This document shows positions 46,453 through 56,215 of a stretch of 64,000 bases of DNA, piece after piece. Position numbers and translations under genes: made by a program. The notes under the pieces are model-generated. The model was not told where the DNA came from and searched no databases. It worked only from the letters and a program-made list of their open reading frames with translations. Source of the DNA: Rhizomys pruinosus (taxonomy: Eukaryota > Chordata > Mammalia > Rodentia > Spalacidae); contig VZQC01013731.1 in assembly GCA_009823505.1 (NCBI GenBank), positions 679,319 to 743,318 of the forward strand, given 5' to 3'. How positions within the stretch are numbered: position 1 is the first letter of the stretch; each line of letters begins with the position of its first letter.

Positions 46453-47070
46453 CAGGCTGGGCTCTGATCCCAGCTGCCCCAGGGCCTTTCCACTGCAGCT
46501 TGGGTGGGGCATATGCCAGTTCTCTATATCAGGAGTTTAATTTGTATTTCCGGGTCACTTCAAGATTTATTCCCATTTGCTTAGTGAAATAATTGGCCTG
46601 AAAGGACTTTCTCTACAACCTTCTGAGGGAGCAGTGATCTTGCTTGGATGAGAGTAACTGTAAGTCTGGAAACCAGTTAACAGGGTTCGTGAATCTTGAG
46701 TGAAAAGAAATGAGAACTGGTCTACTGAAAGCTGAAGATGGTGGCTGTTGGTCCTGGTGTACTACGGTATGACTCTGGGCCCAGAGGTGGCAGTCCTAGC
46801 TACATACAGTGTGAGCTAGATGTGAACCGTGATCGGAACATACAGCTGAATGGCACCTGAGTAAAGCTAGAACCAAAGAGGGCTGCAAGTGGGAGGGAGG
46901 CCAGGTCTATAAGGATAAGGCTCAGACCTGTACTCCCCTCTCCTCTACCAGCTGAGCTTGCCCAGGGATCAGAAAGCATCAAGGTCAAAAGCCCACTCAC
47001 TGACTGCTGAGTTGCAAAGTCACATGGGTATTCAGCTTCGAATATAATGCTTGAAAAAAAAGAGAACCTT

Positions 47071-47303
47071 GGGGGCTGGAGAAATGGCTCAGCGGTTAAG
47101 AGCATTTACTGCCTTGCAAGAAGACCTGGGTTCGATTCTCAGCCCCCACATAGCGGCTGACAACCACCCCAAACTCCAGTTCCAGGGGATCAATGGCCCT
47201 CTTCTGACCTCTGCGTGCACTGCACGTCATGAGTGAGCTTATATGACGGAAGGCAATATCCTCATACACATACAAGTAATAATAATGAAATATTAAAAAA
47301 ATA
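47071..47303 (+). mobile_element. B2 SINE
   Basis: Sense B2: gggggctggagaaatggctc, agcggttaagagcatttact, gggttcgattctcagccccc, ctccagttccaggggatcaa, tail aataataatgaaat. Confidence 0.88.
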
Positions 47304-47454
47304 CAAAACAAAGCCTTGTCTTTGTGGAGCCACTGAATGCAGTCTTGCAGATATCTGAGTCCATAAAGTATGATCAGACATTTTTGCCACTTTATTTGTT
47401 GGATTCTTCCATTTCAGTAAGCCACATATCCATCCAGCTATCTGTTCAGCCATC

Positions 47455-47530
47455 CATCTAACTATTCATTAAACTACCACTTGCCTATCATCCCTTTATC
47501 CATCCATCCATCTCCACTCCACTCCACTCT
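47455..47530 (+). repeat. (CATC/CCAT)n-rich microsatellite, diverged
   Basis: gccatccatctaactattca, tttatccatccatccatctc, cactccactccactc. It ends directly at copy B of the 129-bp duplication. Confidence 0.85.
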
Positions 47531-47531
47531 G

Positions 47532-47660
47532 GGAAGGGAAGGAATCATTTTCATTTCTTTGCTGGTATTTGTGGCTGGATAAAAATAAAAACATAACCAA
47601 ATTTAGCCAATTTTACTTTGCCAGCTACTTCACAACCTCCAAATGAGGATTCTCAGCAGC
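47532..47660 (+). repeat. Local 129-bp duplication, copy B
   Basis: Partner of 46324-46452, offset 1208 bp. Starts ggaagggaaggaatcatttt and ends gaggattctcagcagc. Followed by a decayed B1. Confidence 0.92.
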
Positions 47661-47671
47661 TTCTTTGAATA

Positions 47672-47779
47672 TGAACTCTCCCTGTAGTCCCAGCTGACTT
47701 GGAACGGGCTGGCTTTGAGATCTGCCTGCCTCTGTCTCCACAGGGCTGGGGTCAAAGGCAGGCACCTCCACACCCAGGT
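47672..47779 (-). mobile_element. B1 SINE, decayed and shortened
   Basis: Reversed B1 with an internal deletion: tccctgtagtcccagctgac, ttggaacgggctggctttga, gatctgcctgcctctgtctc, cctccacacccagg. Confidence 0.7.
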
Positions 47780-48268
47780 TACAGTCCCTTCTTTAAGATC
47801 ACCATATGCTATTGGAGGAGAAAAAATTATACCACAATCTTGTGACCAAAGATTTTGTAGGAACACTGAGGAGGGGCAGCTAGCACAGTCCTGATTAAAG
47901 GAAGGGTACGTAACCATGGTGATCTGCCGTTAACTACAATTATTGGCTTTATCCTTGATACGATATAATTGTGGTTTTAAGCTTTATAAACCCTGCCCTG
48001 CTTCTCCTCGGGATCAAGAGTTCTTTTGGGAATTAGCACCCTCTCTGACCGCCGGCTATTAATAAAGAACTCCTAATTCAGCCAGCACTATGTGGGGTTC
48101 CTCTGTGCATCTCACTTGGTGTTATATAAGTAATCAGAGTAGATCCATGGAGCTTGGCCAAGCCTGACAGTGGTAGTGCAGAGTAGAAGACAGACACCAG
48201 GTTTTGCAACTGAATGAGTGTGAAGGTTGAGGGATTGGTAGGAATGGAGGTTTTTTGAAAGTAGATCC

Positions 48269-48484
48269 AGGGGCTGAAGAGATATCTCAGTGGTTAAGAG
48301 CACTGGCAGCTCTTGGAGAAGGCCTGAATTTGGTTCCCAGCACTCACATGGTGGCCAATAAGTACCTTTCACTCCAGTTCCAGGGGATCTGATGCCCTCT
48401 TCTGGGCTCCACAGGCATTGAATGACACGGTGCACATACAGATATGCAGGCGATACACTCATACACATAAAATAAAAATAATAA
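48269..48484 (+). mobile_element. B2 SINE
   Basis: Sense B2: ggggctgaagagatatctca, gttaagagcactggcagctc, tttggttcccagcactcaca, tccagttccaggggatctga. Its tail (48469-48484) is one copy of the duplication flanking the 5S pseudogene. Confidence 0.9.
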
Positions 48485-48603
48485 GTCTACGGCCATACCA
48501 CCCTGAACACGCCCCATCTTGTCTGATCTCGGAAGATAAGCAGGGTTGGGCCTGGTTAGTACTTGGATGGGAGACCGCCTGGGATACCGGGTGCTGTAGG
48601 CTT
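48485..48603 (+). pseudogene. 5S rRNA retropseudogene
   Basis: Full-length 5S rRNA sequence, from gtctacggccataccaccct to cgggtgctgtaggctt. Compared with mammalian 5S (121 nt, from memory) it has five substitutions (aacaCg, ccCcatc, cttg, agAtaag, ggtTggg) and one deleted A (gggatacc). The C-box region (acttggatgggagaccgcct) is intact, the A-box has two changes. It is followed by an A-rich tail and flanked by perfect 16-bp repeats, aaaataaaaataataa, at 48469-48484 and 48631-48646. So it was copied from RNA and inserted into the tail of the B2, probably by L1 machinery. Whether pol III still transcribes it is unknown. Confidence 0.93.
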
Positions 48604-48660
48604 AAAAAAATAAAAAATAAAAAAAATAAAAAAATAAAAATAATAAAATATTGAAAAAAA
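48604..48660 (+). repeat. A-rich tail of the 5S retropseudogene
   Basis: (Taaaaaa)n-type sequence, ending in the second copy of the 16-bp duplication and the rest of the B2 tail. Confidence 0.85.
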
Positions 48661-50899
48661 TCAAAGTGTATTCAGCTTGGGTAAGCAGTCACCAGTGAAA
48701 GGAAGGGAGCTGGGAGGAGCACAGTGGAAAAGGGGGTGTCCTACAATGTAGAATTTCCACACCACTGAAGTCTCTTAACTATGTTTCTGCAACTTAAACC
48801 TAGTTGTGACACTAAAACCATGCTCTGTGTGAAGCACTCTCTGCATACTATCTTCCTGCATCCATACAGAAATCTCTGAGAAAAGACAGAATGACCTAAG
48901 AAAGTCAGGCACTTACCCATGGCCAACATCCAACCTGATGCTGATGGGATCTGAAGTCAGATGCCTGATGCTCAACCTGTGGCTAATGGTGGTAATTTCA
49001 TCCTTCATTATACACTGGCTTGTTTCAGCACCTAATGTATGAGTCTCATCTTCCCAGAGCGGGAAACAGGTCTAGCACATTGTGTCCCCAGGGCAGCCAG
49101 CGCAGTGCCAGGCTCACAAGTGACCTTCAAGAGAGGGTGTTCAATGGGATGAATAAAGCGGAAGGCAGCAGCGGCCACCTCCAGGAGCATAAGGGAAGCA
49201 CAGCCCTCCCTGGCCTAGGTAGGGGGAGAATGCTGAGTGAGGGACAGGCTTCCAGAGCCCAGCTTCCGGAATCAGACCTGCAAGGCAAGAGGCAGACAGG
49301 CTCACCACTTCGCCTCAGAGGGAAAGCGCTGGGTGGGGGACCTCTAGAGCCACCCACAGGCCAGCAGGTCTCTTCCTTTTCTCCAGGAGGTGTGGAATGC
49401 CCAGGTCAGTGTGTGCTGACCTCCAAAGGTCACAAGACTGATTGCTTTAGTAGCGGACAGCCTGGGCGTACCTCAGTCTACTGGGATTTTTTATAAACAC
49501 TCCCCTGTCTATAGCATCAAGCGTCAATGCTGCTTTGTTTTCTAGAGTAGAGGCTCCCAGTCATGAGATGGGGGAGGATCCAGCCCAGAAAGCCCCTAGG
49601 ATGACAGCAAGGCCGAGAGCAAGCACAAAAGCCAACTTCAGAGGCCTCAAACCTCAGCTCCAAACTGGTCCCATCATCCTTGACGATTGACAAGATGCCA
49701 CCGTAAGTGGGAGCAAAAACTTTGAACTCTGGAGAGTCCTGCTTCCACCAGCTGCTTGCTCCAGCAGGAATGATTCCATACTGGCTTGTCTCAGAACGCT
49801 AGGTCCACTCTCCCGCTATGTGAAGTTTCCTGATGCCAACTGCTCATCTCTGACGGATGCAGAAAAGCAACCCTGGTCTGTGATGGCTGTGCTTTGCACC
49901 ACTCATGGTCAGGAGTGACTCCACACAGATGGCAAGAAAGCTGATGGGCCAATAGCCTTGAATCCCAGGGTCACTTTAGTTGAGAGGCTGCTATTCTTTG
50001 GCTCTTTCTTTTATGTGGTTGGCAGTAAACAGCTTTAGTGATATGTGAAGGGGCTTCTGTTTCATAGCAATTATCAACCAACTCAAAATTGATCTCTATG
50101 GTTTCGAAGCAAGGTGACCTAAACATCAGTATCCACCATGTTCAGCATGTACTCAGTGACATTTGGATTGGCTTCTGCCAGTTTTGAAGATCAGTTATTT
50201 TTAGTTTGCAACTTCCAAGTATCCTAATAGCAATTAAAAACCTTTAATTTTGACATTTCTGTATAACTAACTTTGTTGTCATCATTTAAAATTCTTGCCC
50301 CTAAGCAATCTTGTTTTCACTGAAGTTGTTTATGAGAGCTTTAAAAAAACAACTCAGAGATTATTTTAAGAACATAATTATTATGTAACAGCAAAACATG
50401 TACCTTACAGGATACCTGAGAAGGGTGAATGGTTTAATATCAGCAAACAGCTTTGCAGTGCCTCTCCAGGGCTCAATAAATGGTAGCAGTGACAGCTACT
50501 GTTATTATCATCATCATCAAGTATAGAAGTCCCAAGTGCTAGGAAATACAGATTGAATTTTTCCTCCATAAATGACCGTCTTGGTCAGCAAGGCAGTAAC
50601 AAATGAACTCCCCAATCTCACTGGGATAACAATGAGCATTTATTTTACACTTGCATCAAGAGCCTCTTCCAGCTTGTTGGATGACACAGAGCACCTGTGG
50701 CCTCCATGGCTCCTGGGGCAAGGGAAGCAGGAAGGAAGAGAGGAAGGGGAGATGAGATGCTGGCTCAAAATTCTTTGATCTGATAGTGACTTATGAAGAA
50801 GCTTTTAGCCTATTGGCCATAACTAGTCACATGACCCAAATGTAACTACACAGGAAGCTGAAAGATCTACAGGAACACTTGAATACCTGCTGAGGACTC
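48661..50899. other. Intronic sequence, largely unique
   Basis: A MIR 3' end may lie near 50446-50515 (ctcaataaatggtagcagtg). The 158-codon frame at 49020-49496 has no domain and no exon borders. A short TCATCA run is near 50507. Confidence 0.45.
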
Positions 50900-50935
50900 T
50901 TAACATAGAGTTCTTACTATGTGCTAAGGGATATG

Positions 50936-50978
50936 TTTTATATATATATATAACATATATATAGCTAAGGGATATGCC

Positions 50979-51013
<35 letters not shown>

Positions 51014-51017
51014 TATT
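50936..51017. repeat. (TA)n microsatellite, two blocks
   Basis: Two TA runs separated by gctaagggatatg, which is itself a copy of the sequence just before the first run. Confidence 0.93.
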
Positions 51018-51061
51018 ATTGCTTTACTTTATCCTTCAAGCAACTCTTTTGCTTGTCTGAT

Positions 51062-51206
51062 GTTTGTTTTGAGACAGGGTTTCCCTGTAGGCTCTGCTGC
51101 ATGGAATTCCCTATGTCAACCAGGCTGGCCTCTATCTCACAGAGATCCACCTGTCTCTGTCTCTGGGGAGCTGGGATTAAAGGCATGTACCACTATGCTC
51201 AGCCCA
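51062..51206 (-). mobile_element. B1 SINE
   Basis: Reversed B1: tttgagacagggtttccctg, caaccaggctggcctctatc, cacagagatccacctgtctc, gggattaaaggcatgtacca. Confidence 0.9.
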
Positions 51207-51375
51207 AACCAACTCTTAAAGTAGACATTGCTATGGGCATCTTTTAAGTGAGAGGTCTGAGGCACAACAGAAATTAGATACCTTATCCAATCAAAGTCCC
51301 ACTGTTTATAAATGAGGCTTGAGCAGAGATCTCTTGAACAGCAAAGCCTGTGGTTTGAACCCTTTGCCATTTTTC

Positions 51376-51380
<5 letters not shown>

Positions 51381-51415
<35 letters not shown>

Positions 51416-51705
51416 NNNNNNNNNNNNNNNNNNNNNNNNNNNNNNNNNNNNNNNNNNNNNNNNNNNNNNNNNNNNNNNNNNNNNNNNNNNNNNNNNNNNN
51501 NNNNNNNNNNNNNNNNNNNNNNNNNNNNNNNNNNNNNNNNNNNNNNNNNNNNNNNNNNNNNNNNNNNNNNNNNNNNNNNNNNNNNNNNNNNNNNNNNNNN
51601 NNNNNNNNNNNNNNNNNNNNNNNNNNNNNNNNNNNNNNNNNNNNNNNNNNNNNNNNNNNNNNNNNNNNNNNNNNNNNNNNNNNNNNNNNNNNNNNNNNNN
51701 NNNNN
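51381..51705. other. Poly-T run and assembly gap, 290 N
   Basis: T-rich from 51381, N from 51416 to 51705. The B2 that starts immediately after the gap suggests the lost sequence is mostly its poly-A tail; 290 may be an estimate. Confidence 0.98.
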
Positions 51706-51936
51706 ATTTATTTATGTATGTGTATGAATGTACTGTCTGCATGCAAGTCTGTGCACCCGTGTCGTGCAATGCCGCGGAGGTCAGAAGAGGGTCTCGGATT
51801 CCCCTGGAACTGGAGTTCTCCTGGAATTGGAGTTTCAGACGGCTCTCGGCCGCCATGTGGGTGCTGGGGATCGAACCCGGGTCCTCTGTAAGAGCGGTCG
51901 GCGCTCTTAACCACTAGGCCATCTCTCCAGCCCCCC
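51706..51936 (-). mobile_element. B2 SINE, young subfamily with internal duplication
   Basis: The cleanest copy here: cacccgtgtcgtgcaatgcc, gcggaggtcagaagagggtc, doubled ggagttctcctggaattgga, ctctcggccgccatgtgggt, gagcggtcggcgctctt. Nearly all CpGs intact, so recent. Confidence 0.97.
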
Positions 51937-52230
51937 ACTTTTCTTTCTTAACATCGTTGCTTGGCGGACCAACAGGCTGCTCAATAATCCCAGGAGGGAA
52001 GCCGGTGACAAGGAACATCTTCAGCTGGAAAAAAATGAGTGACAGCAGTCTAGGAGACTGACCCTGCCGCTGAGCATTCCCACCGATCAAATATTTCCCT
52101 GCCTTGCCCCATGCTTCAGGAGACTCTGAAGAAAGCATTGCTTCCAGAGGATGGGGATGCCAGACCATCTTTTAGAAAATTTATCCTTGTTTATCTCAGA
52201 GCTGGTGGGTTTTCTATTCAGAACAGCCCT

Positions 52231-52362
52231 GAGTGTGTTCCCAGCTCCTGCACTCCCTTCCAGGTGTGTGTTCTCAGCTCCTGCACGCCCTTCCAGGAGT
52301 GTGTTCCCAGCTCCTGCATGCCCTTCCAGGAGTGTATTCTCAGCTCCTGCATGCCCTTCCAG
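52231..52362 (+). repeat. 33-bp tandem repeat, four units
   Basis: Four exact-length units (52231, 52264, 52297, 52330), each gagtgtgttcccagctcctg ... cccttccag with a few substitutions. All three forward frames stay open because 33 is divisible by three. Confidence 0.97.
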
Positions 52363-52845
52363 GCAGTTCTAGGCATCTATGCAGGTGCCCTGCGTGTGCA
52401 GTTCTAAAGACCTCTGAGGCTTTCTGAGGGTCTCACATTACACAAACTAGCGCAGGACTTGAAAAGGAAACAAGTGCAGAGCCCCCCCCCCCGCCCCCCA
52501 AACGTCCCCTTTGACTTTCCAGCACCTCACGTTGGACTAATTTTACTCCATTTACACGGCTGTTAAGGAAACGCTGAGCACACCAATGGTTTGCCTTGCC
52601 CCTTGACCCCTGCCCCTGCTGTCACCATATACTCAGAAGAGAAGAGGGCTAGGGGAGCAAAAAGGTATGGTTCTTATCTATGTAGCTGCCATGGAAACCC
52701 ATGGGCTCCCAGAGAATGAGCTAGGGCATCAAGAGTCCGGTGGTTCCGGCATTGCTGCATAGCAGGCCTAAGTCACTATTGCCTAGAGCAATGCAGAGGC
52801 ACCTCCAAGTCATCAGGCTGCTTTATGAAGGCAGAGTCAAGAGCA
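52363..52845. other. Intronic sequence with a C-rich run
   Basis: Poly-C stretch at 52483-52499. Nothing else recognised. Confidence 0.45.
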
Positions 52846-53023
52846 CTGAGGACATGGCTCAGTGGGTAAAGAGAGCTTGCTGTGTAAACATGAAGATCTG
52901 AATCCATACCCCTGGCACCCATATATAAAAAGTCAAGCATGGTGGTGTTCATTTGTGATTTCAGACTGAGGGTGCAGTGATGGGCAGATCTCAAGGGCCT
53001 GCTGTGACAGCACACCTGTGTAT

Positions 53024-53069
<46 letters not shown>
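52846..53069 (+). mobile_element. B4-type composite SINE with (CA)n end
   Basis: ID-like head (ggacatggctcagtgggtaa), B1-like middle (gcatggtggtgttcatttgt, gggcagatctcaagggcctg), ending in (CA)n at 53028-53068. Confidence 0.7.
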
Positions 53070-54070
53070 GAAAACAGTACTGGAGGGAGTCTCTAGAAGA
53101 TGGCATATGGAACTATATCAGCACTCTGAAGGTTCAGGCTCCAGGAAAGCTTATCTAGGGTAGGAGAAAGCACACATACTTTTATGTGATTACACATACA
53201 CATGTGTTCACTGCAGGCATACACATGCAACTTAACACAGTCATGTGTATCTCTAGAGCCAGTGAGATCAATTCTAGGCAGTCATCACTTGATGATGGTC
53301 CTCAGATCCTCACAGTGATGTCTGTATCCCACATCTCATAATGGGGTCAATACCGCAAGCAGCTGCCTAGACTCAGGAATCATCCCGAACCACTTCTGAG
53401 AAATTGCCATCATGTAGTTCACCGCTCCTCACAGTGCATGCACATGCTGGCTCTGTCTTTGGGATGCTCTTCACCCTGATCCTAGGTTGGCAGCCACTGA
53501 GGTTACATGGTCAAATCCTGAAAATTACTTAAAGGGGGAGGAGACTGATGCTGAAGGAGAGGAAAGGCAGAGAATAAGGATGAGGTTAGGGTTTGGCCAG
53601 CGCATCAAACACTTTGGAATTTCTATTTCCCAACATGAGCGAAGACTGTGAGGAGAGGGGGTCAGAACGGGGAGCAAATTCAGATGTGCTTAGTTTTACC
53701 TGCCTTTGTATAGATGTCTAATAGAGAACCAGGTATATAAATCTGGATTCTGGAGATAAGATTCAGGTAGAGTGGTATTTAAGGCCATGACTCCGGATTT
53801 GGTCGCCATGGAAGGCAATGATAAATCAGGAATAAGGACCATGTTCTGGGTCCCGCCATCCCTTAGAAACTGGAAGAGGAAGAGAAGCGGAGTCGTGGGA
53901 GCCAGGCAAAGACAGAGTTCCCAGATAGGAGGGACAGACAGTGGAGAGGCACGGAAAGGAGGGCACCACTGTTCAGAGTCACGTGGAGCTCACTGGTGAC
54001 TCCGGAGGTGGCAGCTTGGTCCACAGACAGGTATAAGGCACTAACTGGAATGGTTCAAGGAAAAGCAGGA

Positions 54071-54279
54071 GGGGCTGGAGAGATGGCTCAGCGGTTAAGA
54101 TCACTGGCTGCTCTTGCAGAGGATCTGGGTTCAATTTCCAACACCCACATGGAGGTTTGCAGCTGTCTGTAAACCTCCAGTTCCAATGAGTCCTGACCCC
54201 CACAGTCATTGTCTGACACGGGTACACTTACAAATATGCAAGCAGTACAGTCATACACATGAAATAAAAAGTAATAACA
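54071..54279 (+). mobile_element. B2 SINE
   Basis: Sense B2: ggggctggagagatggctca, gcggttaagatcactggctg, gggttcaatttccaacaccc, tail catgaaataaaaagta. Confidence 0.9.
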
Positions 54280-54295
54280 TAGTTAGTTTTATTTT

Positions 54296-54448
54296 ATTTT
54301 TTTGGTATTTTTGAGCTAGGGTCTCCCTTTAGTCCCAGCTAGCCTGGAGCTCGCTCTGTAGACCAGGTTTGCCTTGAACTCACAGAGATCCGCCTGCCTC
54401 TGCCTCCCAGGTGCTGGGATTAAAGGTAGGCTTCACCATACCTGGAAA
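54296..54448 (-). mobile_element. B1 SINE
   Basis: Reversed B1: gctagggtctccctttagtc, gagctcgctctgtagaccag, cacagagatccgcctgcctc, gctgggattaaaggtaggct. Confidence 0.92.
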
Positions 54449-54696
54449 AACAGGTTTTTTGTTTTGTTTTTTAAACAAGAGAGTGGAAGGAGAGAATAAA
54501 GAAATGAAATAATGTTAAAATGTTGTTCTGTGGACTGGAAACCAAAAATGGGTTGACAGGAGATGATATGGAATCCAAAAAGAGGCTTTATCAAGTTTAT
54601 TTTTTTTTCAGATAGAGAAAACTATGACATGTTTACATGCAAATTAGAATGATCCAGAAGAGATGGTAAGCTGATGATACAGGTGAGGAATATATT

Positions 54697-54800
54697 TTTA
54701 GATAGGGTCTTACTATGGAGTCTACTATTGCCCTGAACTCGATCCTCTTGTCTCATCTGAGTGCTGAGATTACCAGTACCCACCACCACACCCTGCTGGA
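54697..54800 (-). mobile_element. B1-related fragment, old
   Basis: tagatagggtcttactatgg, ccctgaactcgatcctcttg, gagtgctgagattaccagta, accaccacaccctgctgga. Short and diverged. Confidence 0.6.
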
Positions 54801-54828
54801 GTGGCAGCAACATGGAGCTTCTATACAG

Positions 54829-54946
54829 GAAATGATCTTTGACAAGGCCAAGGATGGTCCATCTGACAGGCAATGACCTTTGACAAGGCCAAGGATGGTC
54901 CATCTGACAGGAAATGACCTTTGACAGGGCCAAGGATGGTCCATCT
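54829..54946 (+). repeat. 41-bp tandem repeat, about 2.9 units
   Basis: Units at 54829, 54870 and 54911: gaaatgacctttgacaaggc then caaggatggtccatctgaca g. Only a few substitutions between units. Confidence 0.97.
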
Positions 54947-55250
54947 GTGGGAGCAGCCGAGAAAGAAGAGTTCAAGGACAGTGTTGGAAGACTCTTCCAA
55001 CCACTTCTATCTATTCATTGAAAAGAGGAGGGCAGATTCTGGGCAGAGATGGAGGAGGGGGAAGAGGTGTTTGATTACTGAGAAGAGAAGGTTGTCTGGG
55101 AAGGGCTGGGAGATGGCCAGGCAGCAGCAAGTGGCCACTTGTGGTTAGTGGTCAAGTGAGTGAGATCCATCCACATAGGTGTTTTTGTTCAGCCACATCA
55201 AGTCTCCTTACTGAGAGAGTATAAACAGCAACAGGCTGAATTCAGCTGAC

Positions 55251-55836
55251 GTTTAGGTTTTTCCACGTAATGATGATGGAGGAAGAGAGAGGCAGGGATT
55301 TGAAGGAATGTGCTCAGTACTGACGGCCACAATGCCTGGGCTGGATGAGGAGGGAGAGGAGACAGAGTGGAGAGGTGTGAATTTGTGAATGACAGGCCTC
55401 GGCAGAGTCCAAGAAGTCTTAGTTAGAGCAAGGTTGGGACTTAGAGAAGCTGCAGGTCTTAGCTCGGCCCTAGAGCTCTGTGCGTCTGCAGAACCTCTCT
55501 GAGCACAGGTTTCTTCCATCGGCAGAGTCAGTGGTTGGATGGCATGACTCCTAAAATCATTTCAATTCTCCTTATTCTAAGAGCTGGACAGGGTAAGTAC
55601 TTGGATTCTAAGTTCAGCTCTCAGTGAGCTGTGTTTACAACTGAACCTCCCTATTTCTTGGTTTCATCCTTTGGAAATGGGAATCATGATACCTATTATC
55701 AGATGTTACATGTCATCTATTTTGCTCACTGTACAGTTCCTAGCAACTAGTAGGTGCTCAATGAATGCTTGCTGGTTGGATGGTTGGTTAGCTGGTTGGT
55801 TGGTTAAATAAAGAATAAATGAACATCTATTTCATG
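55251..55836. other. Intronic sequence with a MIR
   Basis: MIR at 55600-55790, followed by a (GGTT)-rich patch (55769-55803). Frame 55253-55519 (minus) shows no domain. Confidence 0.45.
55600..55790 (+). mobile_element. MIR SINE
   Basis: Sense MIR: ggattctaagttcagctctc, acctccctatttcttggttt, catcctttggaaatgggaat, ctagcaactagtaggtgctc, aatgaatgcttgctgg. Confidence 0.75.
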
Positions 55837-56215
55837 GTCCAGGGAGCTGCCTCAGTCAGTAAAGTACATGCTATGCAAGCATGAAGACCTGAGTTTGGAT
55901 CCCCAGCACCCCCACAAAAGCCAAGGGGTGGCAGTTGCCTGTAATCTCAATGCTGGTGAGGTGAAGACAGACAGATCCTTAGAGCTCATTGGGCAGCTAG
56001 GCTAGCCAAGTTGATGAACCCCAGTGAGAGACACTGCCTAAAATTAAGTGGGGAGCCATTACGGAAGTCACCTGATGTCAACTTCTGGCCTCCATATGCA
56101 TACATATATTACATTTATTTGCACACACCCACATGAACACATACATGAACACAGACACACATACACATACCACAGACACACATACACAGAGAGAGAGAGA
56201 GAAAGAGAGAGAGAG
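55837..56215 (+). mobile_element. B4-type composite SINE with CA/GA-rich end
   Basis: ID-like head (gtccagggagctgcctcagt, gagtttggatccccagcacc), B1-like middle (gtaatctcaatgctggtgag, gctaggctagccaagttgat), then cacacatacac and (GA)n at 56188-56215. Confidence 0.75.

Larger units (their letters stand above)
50900..51372 (-). mobile_element. MIR remnant interrupted by TA repeats and a B1
   Basis: ttcttactatgtgctaaggg before and gtgagaggtctgaggcacaa, ttagataccttatccaatca, gtggtttgaaccctttgcc after the interruptions fit antisense MIR. Confidence 0.55.
53630..55250 (+). mobile_element. Long L2 LINE relic, interrupted
   Basis: Sense L2 order: atagatgtctaatagagaac, agtggtatttaaggccatga, acgtggagctcactggtgac, then (after a B2 and B1) aatgatccagaagagatggt, agctgatgatacaggtgagg, and later gggcagagatggaggaggg. 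It is interrupted by a B2 (54071), two B1s (54296, 54697) and a 41-bp tandem repeat. No reading frame survives. Confidence 0.65.

Noticed and set aside
48485..48603. Functional 5S rRNA gene
   Set aside because: Not in a 5S cluster, carries substitutions and a deletion, and has an A-tail with target-site duplication. It is a retropseudogene.
49020..49496. 158-codon open frame on the plus strand
   Set aside because: No domain or splice context. Antisense to SLIT3, with an overlapping open frame on the other strand.
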